Positions 57,672-64,000 of a stretch of DNA of 64,000 nt are shown piece after piece. Location: positions 62,001 through 126,000 of the forward strand of contig NZ_BEWB01000008.1 of assembly GCF_003112555.1 (NCBI RefSeq), written 5' to 3'. The position numbers were made by a program, and so were the translations under genes. How positions within the stretch are numbered: position 1 is the stretch's first letter; every line of letters starts with the position of its first letter. Under the pieces are notes generated by a model. The model saw only the letters and a program-made list of their open reading frames with translations, ran no database searches and was not told the DNA's origin. This stretch comes from Streptomyces coelicoflavus (GTDB lineage: Bacteria; Actinomycetota; Actinomycetes; Streptomycetales; Streptomycetaceae).

Positions 57672-57911
57672 ATGACCACCGCCGTACTGACCGACCACGA
57701 ACGCACCGCCGTTCAGGCCTACCTGCGGCTCCTGCACACCGTGCGGGCCGGTCTCGACTCCGGGGCGGCGCCCGGCGTCGCTGCCCGGCCGCCCGTCGTC
57801 CCGCCCTCCGTGCTGGCGGAGGCCGAGCAGGCTCTCGAGGCGGCGGGACTGACCGGGAACGAGGAGGCGTTCTTCCGGCTGCTGCGGGACTGGTGCCCGC
57901 CCCCCGCCTGA
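57672..57911 (+). CDS. Small acidic helical protein, possibly DNA-damage induced
   Basis: A 79-residue soluble protein: helix 1 about 8-30 (HERTAVQAYLRLLHTVRAGL), a Pro/Ala loop, then helices 49-62 and 64-74 (EEAFFRLLRDWCPP). I do not recognise a family. GGGGAGAG lies eight bases before the ATG, so it is well translated. Its interest is the DNA-damage-type promoter immediately upstream. It converges on the phosphopantetheinyl transferase gene. Confidence 0.7.
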   Translation: MTTAVLTDHERTAVQAYLRLLHTVRAGLDSGAAPGVAARPPVVPPSVLAEAEQALEAAGLTGNEEAFFRLLRDWCPPPA

Positions 57912-57938
57912 CCGCGCCGGGGGCTTCCTGGCCGCCGT

Positions 57939-58619
57939 TCAGGTGTGCGGGACCGTGATCGCCGTGGCGAGCAGGCCGTCGCGTGCGGTCCAGCGGCCGT
58001 CGAAGTGGCTCAGACGCCTGCCGCCGACGGTCGGTCCCGGCACCAGCAGTACGGCATGCAGGGTGCCGCGGCGCGGGTCGGCCGGGTCGACGGCGATCTC
58101 GATGTCCGCCTCCGTGAAGTCCAGCCACCGCCCGGTGAGGGGGTACCACGCCTTGTAGACCGACTCCTTGGCGCTGAACAGCAGCCGCTCCCAGTGGATG
58201 CCGGGCCGCGCCTCGTCGAGTCGCCGCAGACGGGCCGCCTCGGCGGGCAGGGCGACGGACTCCAGGACACCGTCCGGGAGCGGCCCGTCGGGTTCGGCGT
58301 CGATGCCGAGCGAGGCCAGGTCGGTCAGGCGGACAAGGGCGGCGGCGCAGTAGCCGTCGCAGTGGGTCATGCTGCCGGCGAGGCCGGCCGGCCAGCGCGG
58401 GGCGCCGCGCTCACCGGTGGGCACCGGCTGCGGGGGCACGCCGAGTTTCTCCATGGCCCGGCGGGCGCAGGACCGCACGACGGTGAACTCCCGGCGCCGC
58501 TTGGCGACCGCCCGGGCGACGATCGCCTCCTCCTCCGGGTAGAGGGGCAGGTGTCCGGCGTCGTCGTGGCCGCACGCCTCGACCGCGACGACGGTGTCGG
58601 GCAGCAGTTCCTCGATCAC
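57939..58619 (-). CDS. Sfp-type 4'-phosphopantetheinyl transferase
   Basis: A 226-residue enzyme that moves phosphopantetheine from CoA to carrier-protein serines of polyketide synthases and peptide synthetases. The three family motifs are present: MTHCDGYCAAAL near 84, GIDAEP at 105-110 with the metal-binding Asp108, and FSAKESVYKAW (148-158) with K151, E152 and K156. It corresponds, from memory, to SCO6673, which serves antibiotic synthases in S. coelicolor. The GTG start overlaps the stop of the metallophosphoesterase gene (GTGA), so the two are translated together, although no NRPS/PKS gene is near. Confidence 0.92.
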   Translation of the reverse strand: MIEELLPDTVVAVEACGHDDAGHLPLYPEEEAIVARAVAKRRREFTVVRSCARRAMEKLGVPPQPVPTGERGAPRWPAGLAGSMTHCDGYCAAALVRLTDLASLGIDAEPDGPLPDGVLESVALPAEAARLRRLDEARPGIHWERLLFSAKESVYKAWYPLTGRWLDFTEADIEIAVDPADPRRGTLHAVLLVPGPTVGGRRLSHFDGRWTARDGLLATAITVPHT

Positions 58620-59542
58620 CTCGTCACCTCCGGACCCGACGGTGCCACGGGCGCCGAAGCCGACTTCGCCGCCGTCGCCGTCGTCGCCGCCGCCGTCGTC
58701 GTCGGCAGGATGGGGCGCAGCCGTCCGGGCGGCCCGGACCGCTTGCGCCACTCGCGCGGGTAGCCCACCGACACCTCCTCGAAGCGGACCCCCTCGTGCC
58801 AGGTGGTACGCGGGATGTGCAGATGCCCGTAGACCATGGTGTCGACCCGGAACCTGCGGTGCCAGTCCGCGGTCAGCGAGGTGCCGCACCACATAGCGAA
58901 CTCGGGGTACCACAGGACGTCGGTGGGGTGCCGGTGCAGCGGATAGTGGTTGACCGGGATCACCGGCAGGTCCGCGGGGATCTCCGCGAGCCTGCGCCCG
59001 GTCTCGGCGACCCGTGCCCGGCACCAGGCCTCGCGGCTGGGATACGGGTCGGGATGCAGCAGGTACTCGTCGGTGCACACGATGCCGGTGCCGTGGGCGT
59101 ACTCCAGGCCCTCGGCCTTGGTCGCGCATCCCGGGGGCAGGAACGAGTAGTCGTACAGGAGGAAGAGCGGCGCGACGACCGCCGGGCCGCCCGCGCCCTC
59201 CCAGACGGGGTAGGGGTCCTCGGGGGTGGTCACGCCCAGCTCGCGGCACATCTCGACGAGGTGTTCGTAGCGGGCGACGCCGCGCAGGGCGACCGGGTCC
59301 TTGGGGTGCGTCCACAGTTCGTGGTTGCCCGGCACCCAGACGACCCGGCGGAAGCGGTCCGCGAGGGTCCCGAGCGCCCAGCGGACGTCGGCGACGGTCT
59401 CCGCCACGTCACCGGCCACCAGGAGCCAGTCGTCACCGGACGCGGGGTGCATCCGCTCCACCAGGGCCCGGTTCTCCTCGTAACCGATGTGCAGGTCACT
59501 GATGGCCCACAGCGTCCCCGGAGCTCCGGCCCTCGATGTCAT
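58616..59542 (-). CDS. Calcineurin-like metallophosphoesterase
   Basis: A 308-residue phosphoesterase with the full metal-binding set: SDLHIG (15-20), GDVAE (44-48), GNHELW (72-77), NHYPLHRHP near 213 and YGHLHIPR near 254. An Ala/Thr-rich tail of about 30 residues follows the domain. It is coupled by a four-base overlap to the phosphopantetheinyl transferase; removal of the phosphopantetheine arm or hydrolysis of 3',5'-ADP, a by-product of that reaction, are attractive but unproven roles. The ATG at 59542 is chosen over an upstream start, which lacks conserved sequence. Confidence 0.88.
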   Translation of the reverse strand: MTSRAGAPGTLWAISDLHIGYEENRALVERMHPASGDDWLLVAGDVAETVADVRWALGTLADRFRRVVWVPGNHELWTHPKDPVALRGVARYEHLVEMCRELGVTTPEDPYPVWEGAGGPAVVAPLFLLYDYSFLPPGCATKAEGLEYAHGTGIVCTDEYLLHPDPYPSREAWCRARVAETGRRLAEIPADLPVIPVNHYPLHRHPTDVLWYPEFAMWCGTSLTADWHRRFRVDTMVYGHLHIPRTTWHEGVRFEEVSVGYPREWRKRSGPPGRLRPILPTTTAAATTATAAKSASAPVAPSGPEVTR

Positions 59543-59829
59543 CCCCCACCCCTTCCCCGACACGCGTTCGACGCCACGAGACCACATTCGCCGCCCCGGT
59601 CACAAGGCGACCCGGCGCCGCCCGCCGCGGCGGCCGCGGAGGCCGCCGCACGGCCGGGCCGAGGCATCCGTGTGACGCGCGTTGCACTCGGGGCCGCGCG
59701 TACCCCTATGATCGCCCCAACACCACCGCCACGCCCCATTCCTCGCGCAGAGCGGCTCGGTGACCCTCCAAACCCCTGGCCGGGCACGGCCCGCTTCGCC
59801 CTGCCCGCGAACCCTGGAAGGCGGCTTGC

Positions 59830-60975
59830 ATGGCTTCTCCCGTACGCGTCTGGCTCAACCGCACGTACGCGGAGAACGTCTTCTTCATGGATCAGCTGCG
59901 GAGAAATCCCGCCGACCGGGCCGTCGAGATCCATGCCACGCACGGCGATCCGGACTCCCCCGTGCTGGCCGCCGCGGACACCGCCGACCTGGAGCCGGAG
60001 GGCCTGTCCCCCGCCGGGTACGTCGAGTACGCGCTGGACCAGTGCGCGCGGCGCGGCATCGACGTGTTCGTGCCCCGGCTGCACCAGTCGGCGGTCGTGG
60101 CGCACCGCGCGGAGTTCGAGGCGGCGGGTACGGCACTGCTCGCGCCGTCGCCGGAGGCGGTGGCCCTGTTCGGTGACAAGGTGATCGCCTACGAGGCGGT
60201 CCGGGCCATCGGCGTGCCGGTGCCGCCGTGGTGGCGGGTCCGCACGGCCGAGGAGCTGGTCCACGCGGTGGAGGAGCTGGAGGCGGGCGGCGACCGGGCG
60301 TGCTTCAAGCCGGCGTCCGGCGCGGGCGGGGTGGGCTTCCGGATGGTCACCCGGGATCCCTTCTCCCTCGCGCAGCTGAACGGCTTCCCGAGCCCGACCG
60401 TGCCGCTGCCCCTGGTCGTCGAGGCGCTGCGGACGGCCGAGGAGCCCGTGGACTGGCTGGTGATGCCGCGCCTGGAGCAGCCGGAGGTCTCGGTGGACTG
60501 CCTCACCGGGTCCGACAACCGGGTCCGTCTCGCCGTGGGCCGCACCAAGAACGGCCGCCGCCGCGGGTTCACCCTGCACGAGCAGTGGCTGGCACCGGCA
60601 CGGCGGATCGCCGAGACGTTCGGGCTGCACCACCTGTCCAACGTGCAGTTCCGGATGTACGGCGACCGGCCGGTCCTGATGGACGTCAACACCCGCCCGG
60701 CCGGGGGGCTGCACCAGCTGGCGCTGTGCGGCGTCAACGTGCCGTGGGCGGCGGTCCGGCTGGCGCTCGGGGACGACCCGGGCCGGCTGGAGCCGCCGTT
60801 CCTGGGGCAGGACTACGCGGTGGTGTCCGGGCCGCGTCCCCTGCGCCCGGTGTCGGTGCCCGGCCAGCGCCCGGACCTCTCGGCCGTCCCGGCCCCGACG
60901 CCCGTACCGGAACCGGCACGGTCGGCTTCGGCAGCGCAGGCGGCGGCGACGTCCGCGCCGGTGGGGCTCACCTGA
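59830..60975 (+). CDS. ATP-grasp domain protein
   Basis: A 381-residue ATP-grasp protein: N-terminal pre-grasp region (about 1-110), GDKVIAYEAVRAIGVPVPPWW near 115, the ATP-loop CFKPASGAGGVGF near 158 and the metal-binding MDVNTRPAGGLHQL near 282. The C-terminal 50 residues are Pro/Ala-rich and probably disordered. ATP-grasp enzymes join an activated carboxylate to an amine or thiol; the substrate is unknown, and carbamoyl-phosphate-synthase-like labels for this family are only structural. The ATG at 59830 is well placed. Its end overlaps the convergent GH4 gene by eight bases. Confidence 0.85.
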   Translation: MASPVRVWLNRTYAENVFFMDQLRRNPADRAVEIHATHGDPDSPVLAAADTADLEPEGLSPAGYVEYALDQCARRGIDVFVPRLHQSAVVAHRAEFEAAGTALLAPSPEAVALFGDKVIAYEAVRAIGVPVPPWWRVRTAEELVHAVEELEAGGDRACFKPASGAGGVGFRMVTRDPFSLAQLNGFPSPTVPLPLVVEALRTAEEPVDWLVMPRLEQPEVSVDCLTGSDNRVRLAVGRTKNGRRRGFTLHEQWLAPARRIAETFGLHHLSNVQFRMYGDRPVLMDVNTRPAGGLHQLALCGVNVPWAAVRLALGDDPGRLEPPFLGQDYAVVSGPRPLRPVSVPGQRPDLSAVPAPTPVPEPARSASAAQAAATSAPVGLT

Positions 60976-62305
60976 GGTAGGCCAGCCCCGGGTGCACCGC
61001 CCGGTAGCCGTCGACGAGGCGGCGGGCGACGTCCACCGAGTCGACGAGGGGGTGCAGGGCGAAGGCCCGCACCGCCGCCGCGCGGGAGCCGGTCCCGGCC
61101 GCGGTCAGGACGTCGCGCTCGACGGCCTTGACCGCGCAGACCAGGCCGGTGGCGTGGTCCGGCAGCGGGTCGACGGCCATCGGGTGGGCGCCGTTCGCGT
61201 CGACCAGGCAGGGGACCTCGATCACCGCGTCGCGGTCGAGGACGGAGAGCGTGCCGCGGTTGCGGACATTGAGGATCAGGGTGGCCCGTTCGTCGCGGGC
61301 GACGGCGCGCATCAGCGCCAGCGCCACCTTCTCGTAGCCCCCGGACAGGTCCTCGGCCTCGCGTTCGCCGGCGTTCGCCGTCTCGCGGTTCTCGGCCATG
61401 TAGGTGGCCTCGCGTTCGGCTCGGGTGCGGTCCCAGGTGGCCAGGGCCGGGGCGTCGGGGCGGCGCATCTCGTCGTAGAAGCGGGCCTGCTGGTCGCGCA
61501 GGAACGCGCCGCGGGTGCGGTCGGCCTCCTGGTAGGCGCGGACGGTCTCCCGGTTGAAGTAGTAGTAGTGCAGGTACTCGTTGGGGACGGCGCCGAGGGA
61601 GCGCAGCCACTCGGGGCCGAAGAGCCGGCCCTCCTCGAAGGAGCCGAGCAGCCCCGGGTCGGCGAGCAGCCGCGGGAGTTCGTCGCGTCCGTCGACGCGC
61701 AGGCCGCGCAGCCAGCCCAGGTGGTTGAGGCCGACGTAGTCGACGAAGGCGCGGTCCGGGTCGGCGCCCAGCACCCGGGCGACGCGGCGGCCGAGTCCGA
61801 CCGGCGAGTCGCAGATGCCGACGACGCGGTCGCCGAGGTGCCGGGACATGGCCTCGGTGACCAGTCCCGCCGGGTTGGTGAAGTTGATGACCCAGGCGTC
61901 CGGCGCCAGCCGCGCCACCCGGCGGGCGATGTCGACGGCGACCGGCACGGTCCGCAGCCCGTAGGCGATGCCGCCCGCGCCGACCGTCTCCTGTCCGAGG
62001 ACTCCCTCGGCGAGCGCCACCCGTTCGTCGTCGGCCCGCCCCTGGAGGCCGCCGACGCGGATCGCGGAGAACACGAAGTCGGCGCCGCGCAGCGCCTCGT
62101 CCAGGTCGGTCGTCGCGGTCACCGCCGGCGCGTCGGGCACCGGGGCCGCCTGCTCGGCCAGTACCCGGGTCATCGCCGTCAGCCGGGACGCGTCCGTGTC
62201 GTACAGGACGACGTCGGTCACGCGCCCCTCGGCGCGGTCCCCGAGCAGCGCCCCGTACACGAGCGGCACGCGGAATCCGCCGCCGCCCAGCATCGTCAGC
62301 CTCAC
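60968..62305 (-). CDS. GH4 6-phospho-beta-glucosidase / alpha-glucosidase family enzyme
   Basis: A 445-residue family 4 glycosidase, which uses NAD+ and a divalent metal to cleave glycosides by a redox elimination. Seen are the dinucleotide loop MLGGGGFRVPLVYGAL (5-20), NFTNPAGLVTEA near 142, ICDSPVGLGRR near 162, with the metal-binding Cys, and YVGLNHLGW near 190 with the His. Whether the substrate is phosphorylated cannot be told. The GTG at 62305 follows GAAGGG. It is divergent from the secreted GH16 glucanase, so it may finish glucan-derived sugars inside the cell. Confidence 0.88.
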   Translation of the reverse strand: MRLTMLGGGGFRVPLVYGALLGDRAEGRVTDVVLYDTDASRLTAMTRVLAEQAAPVPDAPAVTATTDLDEALRGADFVFSAIRVGGLQGRADDERVALAEGVLGQETVGAGGIAYGLRTVPVAVDIARRVARLAPDAWVINFTNPAGLVTEAMSRHLGDRVVGICDSPVGLGRRVARVLGADPDRAFVDYVGLNHLGWLRGLRVDGRDELPRLLADPGLLGSFEEGRLFGPEWLRSLGAVPNEYLHYYYFNRETVRAYQEADRTRGAFLRDQQARFYDEMRRPDAPALATWDRTRAEREATYMAENRETANAGEREAEDLSGGYEKVALALMRAVARDERATLILNVRNRGTLSVLDRDAVIEVPCLVDANGAHPMAVDPLPDHATGLVCAVKAVERDVLTAAGTGSRAAAVRAFALHPLVDSVDVARRLVDGYRAVHPGLAYLR

Positions 62306-62556
62306 GTCCGCACCCTTCCGTCGCCGGCCGCACTCCCGTCCGGCGCCGATCATGGCACGGCGGAGCGCCGGCCCGCGTGCACCCGCCCTGGCCCGAGTAC
62401 GGCGCACCGGCGTCACGGTGAGCGGCCGCCAGGTCACCACGAGGCGCGCTGTCGGTGGCCACCCCGGTGCACGGCCCGGCCCGGCACTTTCGTGACGTTC
62501 ACGACGTTCACGGGCTGAACTCCCCGGCCCCGCAACGACTTTCTCGGCTTCACCTC

Positions 62557-62585
62557 TTGACGGCGGAGGCGGCCGGGAGCAGATT
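62557..62585 (+). promoter_or_regulatory. Promoter of the GH16 glucanase gene
   Basis: TTGACG (62557-62562), a 17-base spacer and CAGATT (62580-62585). The predicted start point falls at the edge of the operator palindrome at 62596. Confidence 0.45.
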
Positions 62586-62595
62586 GGCCGCACTC

Positions 62596-62609
62596 TGAGA
62601 GCGCTCTCA
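62596..62609. promoter_or_regulatory. CebR-like LacI-family operator
   Basis: The perfect 14-base palindrome TGAGAGCGCTCTCA differs from the cellobiose-responsive CebR box TGGGAGCGCTCCCA only at the third and twelfth bases. It overlaps the expected transcription start of the beta-glucanase gene, a normal place for repression lifted by a glucan-derived sugar. Confidence 0.7.
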
Positions 62610-62700
62610 AAGGCAAGACCTCCTCCCCGGAGTCCCCAGAGCCCCCGGAGCGCGCTCGGGCGTACCGCTTCCCACTCCCGCATCGAGAGGCGACCCCCAC

Positions 62701-64000
62701 ATGAGTCAGACATCCGGCAACCCGCCCAGACGCCGGCCGCTGCGCCGGGCGCTGGTGGCCGTCGTCGGCACGCTCGGTCTCGCCGCGGCGGCGACGGCCG
62801 TGACCGGTCCGTCCGCGGGCGCGGCCGTGCCCCCGCCCCCGTCCGGCTGGACGCAGGTCTTCGCCGACGACTTCGACGGCGCGGCCGGCTCCGGCGTGAA
62901 CACCGCGAACTGGCAGTACGACACCGGCACCTCGTACCCCGGCGGCCCCGCCAACTGGGGCACCGGCGAGATCGAGACGATGACGTCGTCCCCGGACAAC
63001 GTCTCCCTCGACGGCAGCGGCAACCTGCGCATCACCCCGCGGCGCGACGGCGCCGGCAACTGGACCTCGGGCCGCATCGAGACGAAGCGCGCGGACTTCG
63101 AGCCCCCGGCCGGCGGCAAGCTGCGCGTGGAGGCCCGCATCCAGGTCCCGAACGTCACCGGGGCGGCGGCCAAGGGCTACTGGCCGGCGTTCTGGATGCT
63201 CGGCTCGCCCTACCGGGGCAACTACTGGAACTGGCCCGGTGTCGGCGAGATCGACATCATGGAGAACACGCAGGGTCTCAACACGGTGTGGGCCACGCTG
63301 CACTGCGGCACCTCGCCCGGCGGCCCCTGCAACGAGACCAGCGGCATCGGCGGCAACACCCCGTGTCCCGGCGCCACCTGCCAGGCGGGCTTCCACACCT
63401 ACCGGGTGGAGTGGGACCGTTCGACGAGCGTCGAGGAGATCCGCTTCTACGTCGACGGCAACAACTTCCACACCGTCCGCGCCAACCAGGTCGACGCGAC
63501 GACCTGGGCGAACGCCACGAACCACGGCTACTTCATCATCCTCAACGTGGCGATGGGCGGCGGCTTCCCGGACGCCTTCGGCGGCGGCCCGGACGGCGGC
63601 ACCCAGCCCGGCCACTCCATGCTCGTGGACTACGTCCAGGTGCTGTCGGCCGGTGGGAGCGGTACCACGCCACCGCCGACCGGCGGTGACCGCGACGCGT
63701 ACAGCGCCATCGAGGCCGAGTCGTACGACGCCCAGTCCGGCACGATGACCGAGGGCAGCTCGGACTCGGGCGGCGGGAGCAACCTCGGCGCCCTCGCGAA
63801 CGGCGACTGGGTGCAGTACAAGGGCGTGGAGTTCGGTTCGAGCGCGGCGACCCAGTTCAAGGCCCGGGTGGCGAGCGGTGCGGCCGCCGGGGTCAGCGGA
63901 CTGGTCGAGGTGCGCCTGGACAGCCGCTCCAGCACGCCGGTCGGCAGCTTCGCCGTGGGCAACACGGGCGGCTGGCAGTCGTGGCGCACGATCCCCGCGA
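62701..64000 (+). CDS. Secreted GH16 endo-1,3-beta-glucanase with C-terminal CBM6-like module (partial)
   Basis: At least 433 residues; the gene runs off the window end. A long Arg-rich signal peptide (about 1-42, cut after AGA) is followed by a GH16 beta-jelly-roll (about 48-315). The catalytic motif GEIDIMEN has E183 as nucleophile, D185 and E188 as acid/base. After a GGSGTTPPPTGG linker, a CBM6-like carbohydrate-binding module starts near 331 (IEAESYDAQSGTM, GDWVQYKGVEF). It should hydrolyse laminarin-type beta-1,3-glucans such as fungal walls outside the cell. Expression is probably controlled by the CebR-like box. Confidence 0.92.
   Translation, partial: MSQTSGNPPRRRPLRRALVAVVGTLGLAAAATAVTGPSAGAAVPPPPSGWTQVFADDFDGAAGSGVNTANWQYDTGTSYPGGPANWGTGEIETMTSSPDNVSLDGSGNLRITPRRDGAGNWTSGRIETKRADFEPPAGGKLRVEARIQVPNVTGAAAKGYWPAFWMLGSPYRGNYWNWPGVGEIDIMENTQGLNTVWATLHCGTSPGGPCNETSGIGGNTPCPGATCQAGFHTYRVEWDRSTSVEEIRFYVDGNNFHTVRANQVDATTWANATNHGYFIILNVAMGGGFPDAFGGGPDGGTQPGHSMLVDYVQVLSAGGSGTTPPPTGGDRDAYSAIEAESYDAQSGTMTEGSSDSGGGSNLGALANGDWVQYKGVEFGSSAATQFKARVASGAAAGVSGLVEVRLDSRSSTPVGSFAVGNTGGWQSWRTIPA

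Larger units (their letters stand above)
62306..62700. other. Divergent GH4/GH16 intergenic region, no gene seen
   Basis: About 395 bases without a supported coding frame. It holds the GH16 promoter and CebR-like operator listed separately, and a GTGACGTTCACGACGTTCAC segment near 62490-62510 made of two ACGTTCAC copies. Confidence 0.6.

Noticed and set aside
1..64000. tRNA, rRNA, insertion sequences, integrase or attachment sites
   Set aside because: None could be recognised by eye: no transposase or integrase reading frame, and no tRNA-like cloverleaf that I could support.

Overview
The window is high-GC chromosomal DNA from a Streptomyces. The evidence is strong G/C third-position codon use, near absence of TTA codons, an SsgA-like sporulation protein, a WhiB-type protein, a two-domain small laccase and the compact actinobacterial pca operon. 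The gene order matches, from memory, the SCO6665-SCO6732 part of the S. coelicolor right chromosome half: FadB/thiolase at one end, then SsgD, DDAH, small laccase, LigD-type polymerase/ligase, pca operon, phospholipase C, phosphopantetheinyl transferase and a GH16 glucanase at the other. I saw no rRNA, tRNA, CRISPR array, insertion sequence or prophage.

Layout. 0.3-7.1 kb: a MerR regulator, then a minus-strand operon for fatty acid oxidation (family III CoA transferase, thiolase, FadB-type multifunctional enzyme) and a divergent enoyl-reductase-like enzyme. 7.1-15.4 kb: small genes, endonuclease V, a secreted Asp-box protein, SsgD, a GPP34-domain protein, an ABC-F ATPase with a structured leader, dimethylarginine dimethylaminohydrolase and an acyl-ACP desaturase behind a three-fold 15-bp operator array. 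15.5-21.3 kb: an 1120-residue repeat-like protein, a WhiB-like protein, a glyoxalase-fold protein with a DNA-damage-type promoter and a LacI regulator. 21.4-27.4 kb: an extracellular redox block: small laccase divergent from a translationally coupled pair (ThuA/PQQ-type dehydrogenase and a cupredoxin-Ig-like-DUF1080 fusion). The first gene of that pair carries the only in-frame TTA codon I found.

27.4-32 kb: the polymerase and ligase halves of a LigD-type end-joining system as separate divergent genes, a formaldehyde-dehydrogenase-like ADH and a DUF3048 lipoprotein. 32-39.2 kb: pcaV and the divergent pcaIJFHGBL operon, complete for protocatechuate to acetyl-CoA plus succinyl-CoA, with most genes overlapping by 1-4 bases. 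39.2-49.6 kb: an LAL-like ATPase without its HTH, a membrane-anchored DUF2510 protein, a TetR regulator facing a PAP2 phosphatase/DMT transporter pair across a long perfect inverted repeat, a Tat-exported phospholipase C and an MHS-type transporter.

49.7-64 kb: a two-gene unit encoding a 1688-residue protein of unknown function and a 297-residue partner, an HTH-less MmyB-type receptor divergent from an HTH regulator, a 79-residue protein with a second DNA-damage-type promoter, an Sfp-type phosphopantetheinyl transferase coupled to a metallophosphoesterase, an ATP-grasp enzyme, a GH4 glucosidase and the start of a secreted GH16 beta-1,3-glucanase behind a CebR-like operator. The least explained parts are the giant-protein pair, the sugar/copper redox block and the two DNA-damage-type promoters.
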